A stretch of 64,000 nt of DNA from Polaribacter gangjinensis (GCF_038024125.1 NZ_CP150662.1:1505501-1569500), one strand, 5' to 3'. Counted from the stretch's first letter, positions 1 to 9,114 are shown. The notes: generated by a model not told the origin, from the letters alone. A program made the numbers and translations.

Positions 1-431
1 TTACTATTGCTGCAGCATTTGGAAATGTACATGGAGTTTACAAACCAGGAAACGTAAAATTGACTCCAAAAATCTTACGTAATTCACAAGAATACATCTC
101 AAAAACCTACAATGTACCTCATAATACAATTGATTTTGTATTTCATGGAGGTTCAGGGTCAACTGTTGAAGAAATCAGAGAAGCTATTGGTTATGGGGTT
201 ATCAAAATGAATATTGATACCGATTTACAATTCGCTTACACAGAAGGTATCAGAGATTATATGCAAAAAATGGCACCTTATTTGGCGTCACAAATTGGAA
301 ATCCAGAAGGCGCAGATCAACCCAATAAAAAACATTACGATCCAAGAAAATGGTTGCGTTTGGGCGAAGAAACTTTTAAAGCTCGTTTAAAACAAGCCTT
401 TCAAGACTTGAATAACGTAAATACTTTGTAA
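1..431 (+). CDS. fba: Class II fructose-bisphosphate aldolase, C-terminal part
   Basis: The reading frame is open from position 3 and enters the window already inside the gene, so the N-terminus lies upstream. About 142 residues remain. They carry the class II aldolase landmarks: the GNVHGVYKPGN segment, FVFHGGSGS (metal-binding His and phosphate-binding glycines) and MNIDTD (substrate-binding Asn and Asp). The end, PNKKHYDPRKWLR followed by a helical tail, aligns from memory with E. coli FbaA. The enzyme cleaves or forms fructose 1,6-bisphosphate from DHAP and glyceraldehyde 3-phosphate in cytosolic glycolysis and gluconeogenesis. A strong hairpin terminator follows 19 bases after the stop codon, so this is the last gene of its transcript. 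Confidence 0.95.
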   Translation, partial: TIAAAFGNVHGVYKPGNVKLTPKILRNSQEYISKTYNVPHNTIDFVFHGGSGSTVEEIREAIGYGVIKMNIDTDLQFAYTEGIRDYMQKMAPYLASQIGNPEGADQPNKKHYDPRKWLRLGEETFKARLKQAFQDLNNVNTL

Positions 432-450
432 AAAGTTTTCATAAATAACT

Positions 451-486
451 AAAAAGCATCTTTCAAAAATGAAAGATGCTTTTTTT
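451..486 (+). terminator. Rho-independent terminator after fba
   Basis: A 14-bp inverted repeat (451-464 with 471-484; AAAAAGCATCTTTC and its complement) closes a 6-base loop and runs into a T tract. It lies 19 bases after the aldolase stop codon. Confidence 0.9.
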
Positions 487-521
487 ATGGAGTAAATTTT
501 AATCGTCTACAAAAAATCTTT

Positions 522-529
522 TACATTTG
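522..529 (+). promoter_or_regulatory. Putative flavobacterial -7 box upstream of accD
   Basis: TACATTTG matches the Bacteroidota -7 consensus TAnnTTTG. A T-rich -33-like element (TTTT, 497-500) lies about 21 bases upstream. The box is 61 bases before the accD start codon. Confidence 0.5.
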
Positions 530-590
530 CTGTTCAGAAAAGTTGAAAGTACTTTTGAAATACAAACAACAACTTTAAATAAAGAATCAT

Positions 591-1451
591 ATGACTGCTT
601 GGTTTAAAAGAACAGATAAAGGAATTCAAACAGCTACTGAGGATAAAAAAGACACGCCCAAAGGTCTTTGGTACAAAACTCCTAGTGGTAAAATAATTGA
701 TACAGAAGAGTTAAAAAAGAATCTATACGTAAGTCCAGAAGACGGATATCACGTAAGAATTGGAAGTAAAGAATACTTTGAATTATTTTTTGACAACAAT
801 ACGTTCACAGAATTAAACGAAAACTTGACTTCAAAAGACCCATTGAAATTTGAAGATACTCAAAAATATCCTGATCGTTTAAAAGAAGCCCAAGCCAAAA
901 CAAAATTAAAAGATGCTGTAAGAACAGCTGTTGGAAAATCATTAGGTAAAGATTTGGTAATTGCTGCTATGGATTTTTCTTTTATTGGAGGTTCTATGGG
1001 ATCTGTAGTGGGAGAAAAAATTGCACGTGCCATCAACTATTCTATTGAACATAAAATTCCGTTTTTGATGATTTCAAAATCAGGTGGTGCACGTATGATG
1101 GAAGCGTCACTTTCGTTGATGCAATTGGTAAAAACCTCTGCAAAATTAGCGCAGTTGGCAGATGCTAAAATTCCGTATATTTCTTTGTGTACAGACCCAA
1201 CAACAGGAGGCACAACCGCTTCTTATGCCATGTTAGGAGATATTAACATTGCTGAGCCCAATGCATTGATTGCCTTTGCAGGGCCAAGAGTTGTAAAAGA
1301 CACAACAGGAAAAGAATTGCCTGAAGGATTTCAACGATCAGAATTTGTTTTGGAACACGGTTTTTTAGATGCTATTTACGAACGAAAAGACCTAAAGAAA
1401 ATGGTTAATTTGTATATCGATTTGATTCAGAATTTACCTATAAGGAAATAA
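591..1451 (+). CDS. accD: Acetyl-CoA carboxylase carboxyltransferase subunit beta, without zinc-ribbon cysteines
   Basis: The 286-residue protein is the beta subunit of the carboxyltransferase that moves the carboxyl group from biotin to acetyl-CoA, the committed step of fatty-acid synthesis. The crotonase-fold core is intact: a [12 protein letters not shown] segment near residue 133, the [11 protein letters not shown] oxyanion-hole region near 164, [14 protein letters not shown] near 205 and FAGPRV near 232. E. coli AccD carries an N-terminal Cys4 zinc ribbon. At the aligned places here stand TPSG (around residue 30) and SPED (around residue 48), so no metal ligands remain. As far as I recall, other Flavobacteriaceae share this. 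The ATG start gives normal length. The gene is monocistronic between a promoter-like box and a shared terminator. Confidence 0.95.
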   Translation: MTAWFKRTDKGIQTATEDKKDTPKGLWYKTPSGKIIDTEELKKNLYVSPEDGYHVRIGSKEYFELFFDNNTFTELNENLTSKDPLKFEDTQKYPDRLKEAQAKTKLKDAVRTAVGKSLGKDLVIAAMDFSFIGGSMGSVVGEKIARAINYSIEHKIPFLMISKSGGARMMEASLSLMQLVKTSAKLAQLADAKIPYISLCTDPTTGGTTASYAMLGDINIAEPNALIAFAGPRVVKDTTGKELPEGFQRSEFVLEHGFLDAIYERKDLKKMVNLYIDLIQNLPIRK

Positions 1452-1452
1452 C

Positions 1453-1480
1453 AAAAAAGCCAGCGTTTGCTGGCTTTTTT
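1453..1480. terminator. Bidirectional terminator between accD and the thioredoxin gene
   Basis: A 12-bp perfect inverted repeat (AAAAAAGCCAGC, loop GTTT, then its complement) has an A tract on one side and a T tract on the other. It can therefore terminate both accD (+) and the convergent minus-strand gene ending at 1482. Confidence 0.9.
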
Positions 1481-1481
1481 G

Positions 1482-2300
1482 TTACTCATTTAATAATTTT
1501 TCAATTTCATATTCCAATTTATAAATAAAAACATTTTTTTCATTCATATTTAAATTTCCTATAAAACGTATAATCCCATTTTTTAAAATTATTTGTGTAG
1601 GATATTTATTAAAACCTAACTGTTTAGGAATCGTATCTGAATCTGAAAATAAAACAGGAAATTGATAATTATATCTTTCAATACGAGTTTTTGCATAGCC
1701 AATTGTATCTCGTCTCTCAGGAATATTTACAGCAAATAGTGAAACAGATGTGCTATTTTTATATTTTTTAAAAATATTTTCAAATTCTGGAAATTGTTGA
1801 AAACAAGCTCCACAACTTGTTGTCCAGAAATCTAAAACAATTACTTTATTTTGAATAGTATCAACTCTTATTTGATTTTCATTATGTGAAAATTCCATTT
1901 TAGGGGATTGAATCCTCTTAAAAGAATCATGATTTTCAACAACGTACAAGAAATTTACAAAACCATAAATACCTACAAAAACTATGATAATAGGATACCC
2001 TAATTTTAAAAATATGGATTTATTTTTTAAATAATAACCTAATAAAAAAGATAGAGGAGTAAAAACTATATAAATTATTACAGAACTCAATTTTATATCA
2101 GGCAAAAATAATTGAATAAACCAAATTGCTAATAAAGGAGCAAAAGAAGCCAGAACATTTTTATAGCTCATGTACATACTAGCTACAAATGCTCCTATCA
2201 TAAATAAAGGAAAAATTATAGTTTGTGTTTTAAATAGAAAAACGAAAGTAATATATAATAATATGACTAAACCACCATTTATGAATACTTTTTTTAACAT
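1482..2300 (-). CDS. Membrane-anchored TlpA-like thiol-disulfide oxidoreductase
   Basis: The protein has 272 residues. The first ~120 are strongly hydrophobic with about five predicted membrane segments (roughly 8-24, 28-45, 50-67, 72-92 and 100-120). They are followed by a thioredoxin fold that should face the periplasm. The redox motif is Cys163-Gly-Ala-Cys166 in the context LDFWTTSCGACFQQFPEF, and a KYPT segment near 235 supplies the cis-proline. This places it in the TlpA/ResA-type family. It lies 6 bases downstream of the cysteine-rich lipoprotein gene (2307-2918) on the same strand, so the two are probably co-transcribed. I infer that it oxidises or isomerises the eight tail cysteines of that partner. 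A role in general cytochrome or envelope redox maintenance is the alternative. Confidence 0.85.
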   Translation of the reverse strand: MLKKVFINGGLVILLYITFVFLFKTQTIIFPLFMIGAFVASMYMSYKNVLASFAPLLAIWFIQLFLPDIKLSSVIIYIVFTPLSFLLGYYLKNKSIFLKLGYPIIIVFVGIYGFVNFLYVVENHDSFKRIQSPKMEFSHNENQIRVDTIQNKVIVLDFWTTSCGACFQQFPEFENIFKKYKNSTSVSLFAVNIPERRDTIGYAKTRIERYNYQFPVLFSDSDTIPKQLGFNKYPTQIILKNGIIRFIGNLNMNEKNVFIYKLEYEIEKLLNE

Positions 2301-2306
2301 TTTATA

Positions 2307-2918
2307 CTAATTAGGTATAAAAATATCATCTGTACAATATCCATTACAGGTTGAAGTTCCAAATACACCACAATCAGTATTTGCTACTGTACATTTATCG
2401 GGTTTATGACAAGTATTATTATACCCAAAACACGAGGCACTATATCTACAAACACAAGGAGGATCTATACCTTCTGTTGTTAAATTATTTGAATTCAAAT
2501 CTTCATTTAATTTTGAATAACTTACATCACCTACAGTAAAAAAAGCTGTATAAATAAACTCTTCATTCCAATTAAATTTCTTAGCCCCTATCATTACTTT
2601 TTCATACAATTCGTCTGAAAATTCATCTGAAATAGGTGCTTTATAATCTATTTTTTTGAATTCCTCAGCAAAATATTTCATATGATTTAATTCTGCTTCT
2701 GATAAATTCATTTGTAAAATATAATTTATTTTTTGCGCCCATACTTTCCTTCTTTTTTCAGGAGGCAATAGTCTCATTACTGCTTTTTGCTTTTCGAAAT
2801 CTAACTCCTTTATTTCTTTTCTTTCGAAGTTTAGTAATTGTATTTTGTTTTCATTTACCCATTGGTTTATATCCTCATTGTGAGAAAATTGATGTGCTTC
2901 ATTTTCTGTGCAGCTCAT
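2307..2918 (-). CDS. Fulvocin C-related cysteine-rich lipoprotein
   Basis: The 203 residues from the first ATG begin MSCTENE, which is the end of a lipoprotein signal. In-frame codons upstream (to about 2984) encode a hydrophobic stretch ending FFMSC, so the ATG lies inside the signal peptide and the true start is probably a non-ATG codon such as ATT at 2961-2963. Residues 20-145 form a charged helical domain. Residues 155-195 contain eight cysteines (155, 157, 163, 170, 176, 183, 191, 195) whose spacing and CG...CNG pattern resemble the Myxococcus bacteriocin fulvocin C as I remember it; 'fulvocin C-related' proteins are annotated in Bacteroidota. The downstream neighbour is a thioredoxin. 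Whether it is a toxin, an immunity protein or a structural lipoprotein cannot be told from the sequence. Confidence 0.7.
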   Translation of the reverse strand: MSCTENEAHQFSHNEDINQWVNENKIQLLNFERKEIKELDFEKQKAVMRLLPPEKRRKVWAQKINYILQMNLSEAELNHMKYFAEEFKKIDYKAPISDEFSDELYEKVMIGAKKFNWNEEFIYTAFFTVGDVSYSKLNEDLNSNNLTTEGIDPPCVCRYSASCFGYNNTCHKPDKCTVANTDCGVFGTSTCNGYCTDDIFIPN

Positions 2919-3080
2919 AAAAAAAATTGAAAAAATAATGATACAAATAATCTTGAAAAAAATGTTGTTTTCGTAATAATTTTTTTAATTTGTTAAAATT
3001 TATTTTGTCTTCATAGCCAAGAAGTTCATAATAATAATATTAATAATAATATCAAAATTATTGTTTTAAAAAATAAATCC

Positions 3081-3088
3081 TATATTTG
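3081..3088 (+). promoter_or_regulatory. rpsO promoter (-7 box)
   Basis: TATATTTG is a full match to TAnnTTTG, with a TTG (-33-like) at 3061-3063, about 17 bases upstream. Transcription would begin near 3095 and leave a ~50-base leader before the rpsO ATG. The ATG-less reading through this box argues against any start codon upstream of 3146. Confidence 0.65.
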
Positions 3089-3145
3089 CACCCTCAATGG
3101 AAAAAATTCATTGAACTGCATAAAAATCATTTAAATAATATTGGC

Positions 3146-3415
3146 ATGTACTTAACAAAAGAAGTAAAAGAAAACATCTTCGAAAAATACGGTAAAGGAA
3201 AGAATGATACCGGTTCTACAGAAGGTCAAATAGCGTTATTTACGCACAGAATCAACCACTTAACAGATCACTTAAAAGCAAATCGTAAAGATTTCAACAC
3301 AGAGCGTTCGTTAGTAATGTTGGTAGGAAAACGTAGAAGTTTATTAGATTATCTAAAGAAAAAAGATATCGAAAGATACCGTACAATTATCAAAGAATTG
3401 AACATTAGAAAATAA
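3146..3415 (+). CDS. rpsO: 30S ribosomal protein S15
   Basis: From the ATG at 3146 the product is 89 residues, the usual length for S15. The diagnostic stretch is present: DTGSTEGQIA, then HLKANRKDF, then GKRRSLLDYLKK, which bind the 16S rRNA three-way junction and help assemble the 30S platform. The frame stays open further upstream to 3086, but that part would overlap the promoter box and lacks homology, so the internal ATG is chosen. The gene precedes pnp, the classic rpsO-pnp arrangement, but a hairpin terminator lies between them. Confidence 0.97.
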   Translation: MYLTKEVKENIFEKYGKGKNDTGSTEGQIALFTHRINHLTDHLKANRKDFNTERSLVMLVGKRRSLLDYLKKKDIERYRTIIKELNIRK

Positions 3416-3422
3416 TGTTTTT

Positions 3423-3451
3423 AAAAGAGGCACTGAAAATGTGCCTCTTTT
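3423..3451 (+). terminator. Terminator or attenuator between rpsO and pnp
   Basis: An 11-bp inverted repeat (AAAAGAGGCAC / GTGCCTCTTTT) with a 7-base loop sits 7 bases after the rpsO stop codon. It may limit read-through into pnp. Confidence 0.85.
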
Positions 3452-3640
3452 GTTATCAAAAAAATAAGTAAGCATACTTTCCAACACTGTTTTTTTCAAT
3501 ATCTTAGTTGCTTTAAAATAAGTTTTAAAAAAACAGCATAAAAAAACTTCAAAAATAGTAACAGCATTTTTGATTTTCCATGGCAAACAACCACAACACA
3601 ACAACAACAAACAAATTAAAAAATTTATTAGTAAACATTT

Positions 3641-5881
3641 ATGATTCCAAAAGTATTTAGAGAGGTCATTGACCTTGGAGATGGAAGAACCATCTCCTTA
3701 GAAACCGGTAAATTAGCGAAACAAGCGCACGGTTCAGTTGTTGTTCAAATGGGTAATGCCATGTTATTATGTACCGTAGTTTCTTCATACAAAGAAAGCG
3801 GATTAGATTTCTTTCCATTAACTGTTGATTATCGTGAAAAATTTGCCTCTGCAGGTCGTTTTCCTGGAGGATTTTTCAAAAGAGAAGCACGTCCTAGTGA
3901 TGGTGAAGTATTGACAATGCGAATTGTAGACCGTGTTTTACGTCCATTGTTCCCATCAGACTATAGAACAGAAACACAAGTAATGATTCAGTTGATGTCT
4001 CATGACGAAAATGTAATGCCTGATGCTTTAGCAGGATTAGCAGCTTCTGCAGCAATCCAATTATCAGATATTCCCTTTGAATGCCCAATTTCTGAAGTTC
4101 GTGTAGGAAGAATTAACGGTGAATTGATCATCAATCCAAATCAAGCACAATTAGAATTGTCGGATGTAGATATGGTTATTGGTGCATCAGAAGATTCTGT
4201 AATGATGGTTGAAGGCGAGATGAAAGAAATTTCTGAAGAAGAAATGGTAGAAGTAATCCGTTTTGCCCACGAAGCTATTAAAATCCAATGTAGAGCACAA
4301 GTACGATTGGCAGAGGCTTTTGGTAAAAAAGAACCTAGGACATATACGCCTGCAAAAACAGACGAAACGATTGCTGCAAAAGTAAGAGAATTAGCCTATG
4401 ACAAAATTTATGCAATTGCAAAAGGAGCTCATAGTAAAAAAGACAGAAGTGATGCTTTTTCAGCTGTAAAAGATGAAGTAATTGCTGCATTTACTGAAGA
4501 AGAATTGGCTGAAAATGAAGGTTTGATTAAAACCTATTTTTATAAAGTTGAAAAAGAAGCGGTAAGAGAGTTGACCTTATCAGAAGGTTTGCGTTTAGAC
4601 GGAAGAAAAACTACCGATATCAGACCTATTTGGTGTGAAGTAGATTATTTACCATCAGTTCATGGTTCATCTATTTTTACACGTGGAGAAACTCAAGCGT
4701 TAGCAACCGTAACTTTAGGAACTTCAAGAGAGGCAAATCAAGTAGATATGCCTTCGTATCAAGGAGAGGAAAAATTCTATTTGCATTATAACTTCCCTCC
4801 TTTTTCTACAGGTGAGGCACAACCTTTACGAGGCACTTCACGTAGAGAAATTGGTCACGGAAACTTGGCACAACGTGCTTTAAAAAATATGATTCCTGCA
4901 GATTGTCCTTACACTGTAAGAATCGTTTCTGAAATATTAGAGTCAAACGGATCATCCTCTATGGCAACTGTTTGTGCAGGAACTATGGCGTTGATGGATG
5001 CAGGAGTACAAATGGTAAAACCCGTATCTGGTATTGCTATGGGATTGATTTCTGATGGAGAGCGTTTTGCAGTATTGTCTGATATTTTGGGTGATGAAGA
5101 TCACTTGGGTGATATGGACTTTAAAGTAACTGGTACTGCTGATGGAATTACGGCTTGTCAGATGGATATGAAAATCAAAGGGATGCCTTATGATGTAATT
5201 ATCCAAGCATTGAAACAAGCACGTGATGGACGTATTCATATTTTAGGTAAGTTGACAGATACGATTGCTGTACCAAACCCAGAAGTAAAAGCTCATGCTC
5301 CAAAAATCATCACAAGAACAATTCCTAATAGTTTGATTGGTGCATTTATTGGTCCAGGTGGCAAACACATTCAAGAATTGCAAAAAGAAACTGCAACTAC
5401 CATTGTTATCAATGAAGACCCAACTACTGGAGAAGGTATTATTGAAATTTTAGGTACCAAACCAGCAGGTGTTGAAGCGGTTTTGAAACGTTTAGAATCA
5501 ATGCTTTTCAAACCAGAAGTTGGCAATGTATATGAAGTGAAAGTAATTAAAATGCTTGACTTTGGTGCTGTTGTTGAATATACAGCTGCTCCTGGAAATG
5601 AAGTATTATTGCATGTAAGTGAATTGGCTTGGGAACGCACAGAAAACGTTACAGACGTTGTGAATTTAGGCGATGTTTTTGAAGTGAAATATTTCGGAAT
5701 TGATCCTAAAACGCGCAAAGAAAAAGTATCTAGAAAAGCAATTTTACCAAAACCAGAAGGTTACGTAGCAAGACCACCAAGAGAAAATAACGATCGTCCA
5801 AGAGACAACAATCGTGACAATCGCGGTCGTGACAATCGTGGGCGTGATGATCGTAAACCAAGAGAGCCAAGAAGAGACTAA
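3641..5881 (+). CDS. pnp: Polyribonucleotide nucleotidyltransferase (PNPase)
   Basis: The 746-residue phosphorolytic 3'-5' exoribonuclease degrades RNA to nucleoside diphosphates and works in mRNA turnover. Order of domains: RNase PH 1 (about 12-145), an all-helical linker (about 235-310), RNase PH 2 (about 315-540) with [25 protein letters not shown] and the catalytic D-x-x-x-D region near [12 protein letters not shown], then a KH domain (about 555-610, [12 protein letters not shown]) and an S1 domain (about 620-695). The C-terminus ends in a disordered Arg/Asp/Asn/Gly-rich tail of repeated RDNR and RGRD units (about 700-746). That tail is longer than in E. coli and may bind RNA or partner proteins. 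It follows rpsO, with an A/C-rich 200-base leader that could hold its own promoter. Confidence 0.97.
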   Translation: MIPKVFREVIDLGDGRTISLETGKLAKQAHGSVVVQMGNAMLLCTVVSSYKESGLDFFPLTVDYREKFASAGRFPGGFFKREARPSDGEVLTMRIVDRVLRPLFPSDYRTETQVMIQLMSHDENVMPDALAGLAASAAIQLSDIPFECPISEVRVGRINGELIINPNQAQLELSDVDMVIGASEDSVMMVEGEMKEISEEEMVEVIRFAHEAIKIQCRAQVRLAEAFGKKEPRTYTPAKTDETIAAKVRELAYDKIYAIAKGAHSKKDRSDAFSAVKDEVIAAFTEEELAENEGLIKTYFYKVEKEAVRELTLSEGLRLDGRKTTDIRPIWCEVDYLPSVHGSSIFTRGETQALATVTLGTSREANQVDMPSYQGEEKFYLHYNFPPFSTGEAQPLRGTSRREIGHGNLAQRALKNMIPADCPYTVRIVSEILESNGSSSMATVCAGTMALMDAGVQMVKPVSGIAMGLISDGERFAVLSDILGDEDHLGDMDFKVTGTADGITACQMDMKIKGMPYDVIIQALKQARDGRIHILGKLTDTIAVPNPEVKAHAPKIITRTIPNSLIGAFIGPGGKHIQELQKETATTIVINEDPTTGEGIIEILGTKPAGVEAVLKRLESMLFKPEVGNVYEVKVIKMLDFGAVVEYTAAPGNEVLLHVSELAWERTENVTDVVNLGDVFEVKYFGIDPKTRKEKVSRKAILPKPEGYVARPPRENNDRPRDNNRDNRGRDNRGRDDRKPREPRRD

Positions 5882-5904
5882 TCTTTAACGCTTCCTTATA
5901 TTCT

Positions 5905-5937
5905 AAAAAGACTGTTTATATAAACAGTCTTTTTTTT
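5905..5937 (+). terminator. pnp terminator
   Basis: A perfect 14-bp inverted repeat (arms 5905-5918 and 5921-5934) with a 2-base centre is followed by a T run, 24 bases after the pnp stop codon. Confidence 0.9.
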
Positions 5938-6231
5938 GTTCAATACATTTTTACAAATAGATGATAAGAAGTTCATAATCAATAAAATAATGTGTTTTAA
6001 AAACAGTTTTTAAAATAAAAAGCTGTTTTTCCCACATTTGTCACTGACAGCCTGTCACCAAAACTAAGGCCTCATTTTTCAATATGATAGCTGCTGTATG
6101 AATCTATTTTGAAGTTCGTAACAAAACAGCGTATTTGGTGGCAATCTCTTAATTCCTGAAATTTCTTTATTTTTTTGGCACTATTGCACAGTCCTTGCGG
6201 CATTATTGATGTAAATAAAACAAAAGATCAA
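5938..6231 (+). other. Intergenic region upstream of the proline operon
   Basis: About 290 bases with no supportable gene. It contains a second hairpin-like segment (about 6000-6030, ACAG...CTGT arms around an A/T-rich loop) and an inverted repeat TGACAG-C-CTGTCA at 6045-6057. No clean TAnnTTTG box is visible; GTATTTGG near 6131 is the closest. The frame that runs into proC from 6175 has no homology before the ATG at 6232. Confidence 0.5.
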
Positions 6232-7038
6232 ATGAAACTATTAGTAATAGGCGCAGGAAATATGGGACTCACCTACGCCGAAAGCATGTCCAAATCTACC
6301 TTATTAGGGAGTAAAAGACTTAAAATTTATGATACTGATCCCAATAAAATTGCAGCTCTAAAAAAAGAAAATCATTTTGAAGTTTATACAGATTTAAAAG
6401 ACTGTTTGCCGAGTGCAGACATTGTCTTTATCGCTGTAAAACCCTATCACAGTGCTACCCTTTTTGAAAACATGATTCCGTATATCCATCAAGAGCATAT
6501 AGTGGTTTCTTTAATGGCAGGTGTCAATATTCAAACCATTCAAGATAGTTTGGGCATTAAAAAAGTAGTAAGAACCATGCCTAATTTACCTGCTAAGGTG
6601 GGTAAAGGAGTTACCTCTTACACAGCATCCAAAGAAGTATCAAAAGTAGAATTGATGAGTATTCGTCATTTTTTAGATACTACAGGAACCTCAATTCATG
6701 TACAAACCGAAAAATTTATTGATGCATCAACCGGAATTTCAGGAAGTGGTCCTGCTTATGTGTTTTACTTTATGCAATCCATGTTGGAAGCTGCTCTCAA
6801 AATGGGCTTTTCAGAATACGACTCAAAAGTATTGGTTAGCAATACATTTGAAGGTGCTATTGAACTTTTCAGTCAATCTGATTTATCTCCTGAAGGATGG
6901 ATTAGTCGAGTTGCCTCAAAAGGAGGAACCACTCAAGCAGCCATAGATTCTATGGACGATAATAATGTAAAACAACTCATTCAAGATGCTGCCTATGCTG
7001 CATTTGATAGGGCTGTTGAATTAGGAAAAGACTCATAA
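6232..7038 (+). CDS. proC: Pyrroline-5-carboxylate reductase
   Basis: From the ATG at 6232 the protein has 268 residues and begins MKLLVIGAGNMG, the Rossmann NAD(P)-binding motif at its normal N-terminal place. That is why the upstream extension to 6175 is rejected. Other family marks are FIAVKPYH near residue 75, RTMPNLPAKVGKG near 117 and the C-terminal dimerisation domain with STGISGSGPAY and VASKGGTTQAA. The enzyme reduces pyrroline-5-carboxylate to proline, the last step of the pathway. It is first in a tight operon: proB starts 1 base after its stop codon and proA follows, so all three steps from glutamate are encoded together. Confidence 0.96.
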   Translation: MKLLVIGAGNMGLTYAESMSKSTLLGSKRLKIYDTDPNKIAALKKENHFEVYTDLKDCLPSADIVFIAVKPYHSATLFENMIPYIHQEHIVVSLMAGVNIQTIQDSLGIKKVVRTMPNLPAKVGKGVTSYTASKEVSKVELMSIRHFLDTTGTSIHVQTEKFIDASTGISGSGPAYVFYFMQSMLEAALKMGFSEYDSKVLVSNTFEGAIELFSQSDLSPEGWISRVASKGGTTQAAIDSMDDNNVKQLIQDAAYAAFDRAVELGKDS

Positions 7039-7039
7039 T

Positions 7040-7816
7040 ATGGAAGACACAATCAAACGAATCGTAGTAAAAGTAGGAACCAATGTATTGACCAACAAGG
7101 ACAACAGAATTCAAGGTCCTATATTAAGAGAATTGGTGAGGCAAATTGCCGTTTTGTACGAAAGAGACATTCAAGTAATTTTAGTTTCATCGGGCTCAGC
7201 CATTGCAGGAATTGAAATTTTAGGCGATACCAAGATAAAAGACAAATCACAAAGACGACAGGTTTACTCATCTGTTGGTCAACCAAGAATCATGCGTCGC
7301 TACTACACGCTTTTTCAGGATTTCGGAATGCGTTGTGGACAAGTATTGGCGACCAAACGAGATTTTGATCCGGGTAAGTATCGTGAAAATATGATCAATT
7401 GTTACGAAGGATTGCTTTCAGAAGGGGTTATTCCGATTGCCAACGAAGATGATACCGTTTCTTTAACCACTTCCATGTTTTCTGATAATGATGAATTGGC
7501 AAGTTTGATTGCTGAATTGTTAGATGCAGATCGATTGATTATTTTATCGGATACAGACGGATTGTTTACTGGTCATCCTGATGATGAAGATTCTGTAAAA
7601 ATCAATGTGGTTACTACAGATCAAAAAGTAGAACATTATGTGCAATCGTCTGATAAAAAAGAAGGTGAAGGTCGTGGTGGAATGGCTTCTAAATTAAAGG
7701 TTGCCAAAGGTACTGCTCGAAAAAATATCCCCACTTATATCGCCAATGGTAAAAAACACAACGTAATTGTTGACATTATCGACCACAAACAAATAGGGAC
7801 TAAATTTATTTTATAA
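7040..7816 (+). CDS. proB: Glutamate 5-kinase, kinase domain only
   Basis: The 258-residue amino-acid-kinase protein phosphorylates glutamate, the first step of proline synthesis and the usual point of feedback inhibition. Visible marks are VVKVGTNVL at the N-terminus, VSSGSAIAG near residue 51, NEDDTVS near 137 with SDNDELASL, and LSDTDGLFTGHP near 170. E. coli ProB is about 367 residues because of a C-terminal PUA domain. Here the protein stops at the end of the kinase fold (GTKFIL), so PUA is absent, which as far as I recall is usual for this phylum. It is translationally close-coupled to proC, with proA 39 bases downstream. Confidence 0.95.
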   Translation: MEDTIKRIVVKVGTNVLTNKDNRIQGPILRELVRQIAVLYERDIQVILVSSGSAIAGIEILGDTKIKDKSQRRQVYSSVGQPRIMRRYYTLFQDFGMRCGQVLATKRDFDPGKYRENMINCYEGLLSEGVIPIANEDDTVSLTTSMFSDNDELASLIAELLDADRLIILSDTDGLFTGHPDDEDSVKINVVTTDQKVEHYVQSSDKKEGEGRGGMASKLKVAKGTARKNIPTYIANGKKHNVIVDIIDHKQIGTKFIL

Positions 7817-7855
7817 CGCCTATTCTATCATTTTTATAACCTTAAAAAACTCTAT

Positions 7856-9055
7856 ATGAAACTCATACCTAGCCACCTAAAAAACAATGTACTTGAAACG
7901 ATGATACATCTATTAGATTGTAAAAGAGAGGAAATTATCGCTGAAAACAAGAAAGATTTAGCTGCTTTTGATCAAGAAGACAAAGCGCTTTATGATCGAT
8001 TGGTGGTGAATTCAAAAAAAGTAGATGAAATGATTAAAGCCATCAAAGAAGTCCAAGCGCAATCAGACCCTGTTGGCAAAGACATTTCTAATATTACTTT
8101 AAATAGTGGCTTACACATCATCAATAAAACGGCTCCTTTTGGAACTATCATGATTATTTACGAATCCAGACCCGATGTAACAATTGAAGCTGCTGTATTG
8201 GCATTTAAAGCAAACAACAAAATTTTATTAAAAGGAGGTAAAGAAGCATTTCATAGCAATCGTATTTTAGAACAATGTTGGCACGAAGCTTTAACAGCAA
8301 ACGGACTTGAAAAAGATTGGATTCGCTTATTGCATTTGAACAGAATAGAAACTCAATCATTTTTAAAAAACCCGCCTGAAAAAATAGATTTGATTGTACC
8401 ACGTGGTGGAGAACGTTTGATTCAGTTTGTAAAAGAGCACGCTACTTGTGCTGTGTTGATAAGTGGAAGAGGAAATAATTTTTTGTATGTTCATGAAGAT
8501 GCAGATTGGGAAAAAGCCATGAGCGTAATTCTCAATGCAAAAACTCATAAAATATCAGGATGTAATGCCCTTGACAAAGTATTGATTCATGAAGATATTG
8601 CCCAATTTCCTGAAAAACTCAAAGCACTTAAAAACATGCTTGATGAACATCAGGTAGCGATTTTAACAGATGACGCAACTTCAAAAATACTAAATGATGT
8701 CCCAACAATTAACTCAGAGACAATTTGGTATGAGGAGTTTTTAGCAATGAAAATAGTAGTGGCAAAAACAAGCAGTTTAGAAGAAGCTGTACAAAAAATC
8801 AATCGATATTCTGGGGGGCATTCTGCAAGTATTATCACTGAAAACAAAGATACTGCCCTTACATTTATGCAGCAGGTGGACAGTGCTGCTGTATATCACA
8901 ATGCCTCAACTCGCTTTACAGACGGAGGGCAAATGGGTGTTGGTGCTGAGTTGGCAATAAGTACGGATAAGTTGCATCACAGAGGTCCTTTAGGACTGAA
9001 ACAATTGGTTACTAATAAATATTATGTTTTTGGTGATGGACATGTAAGGGTGTAA
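7856..9055 (+). CDS. proA: Gamma-glutamyl phosphate reductase
   Basis: The 399-residue aldehyde-dehydrogenase-superfamily enzyme reduces glutamyl-5-phosphate to glutamate semialdehyde with NADPH. The catalytic cysteine is Cys236 in KISGCNALDKV. Other marks are IYESRPDVT near residue 101, LLKGGKEA near 124, VPRGGERLI near 181 and the C-terminal VYHNASTRFTDGG near 346. Length and ATG start are normal. It is third in the proC-proB-proA operon and makes the substrate that cyclises and is then reduced by ProC. No hairpin terminator is obvious directly after it. Confidence 0.96.
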   Translation: MKLIPSHLKNNVLETMIHLLDCKREEIIAENKKDLAAFDQEDKALYDRLVVNSKKVDEMIKAIKEVQAQSDPVGKDISNITLNSGLHIINKTAPFGTIMIIYESRPDVTIEAAVLAFKANNKILLKGGKEAFHSNRILEQCWHEALTANGLEKDWIRLLHLNRIETQSFLKNPPEKIDLIVPRGGERLIQFVKEHATCAVLISGRGNNFLYVHEDADWEKAMSVILNAKTHKISGCNALDKVLIHEDIAQFPEKLKALKNMLDEHQVAILTDDATSKILNDVPTINSETIWYEEFLAMKIVVAKTSSLEEAVQKINRYSGGHSASIITENKDTALTFMQQVDSAAVYHNASTRFTDGGQMGVGAELAISTDKLHHRGPLGLKQLVTNKYYVFGDGHVRV

Positions 9056-9114
9056 ACTAAAGCTTCATTACAAATTCTAACTATCTCCCACTTTTATCAA
9101 AACTCAAAAAATAG

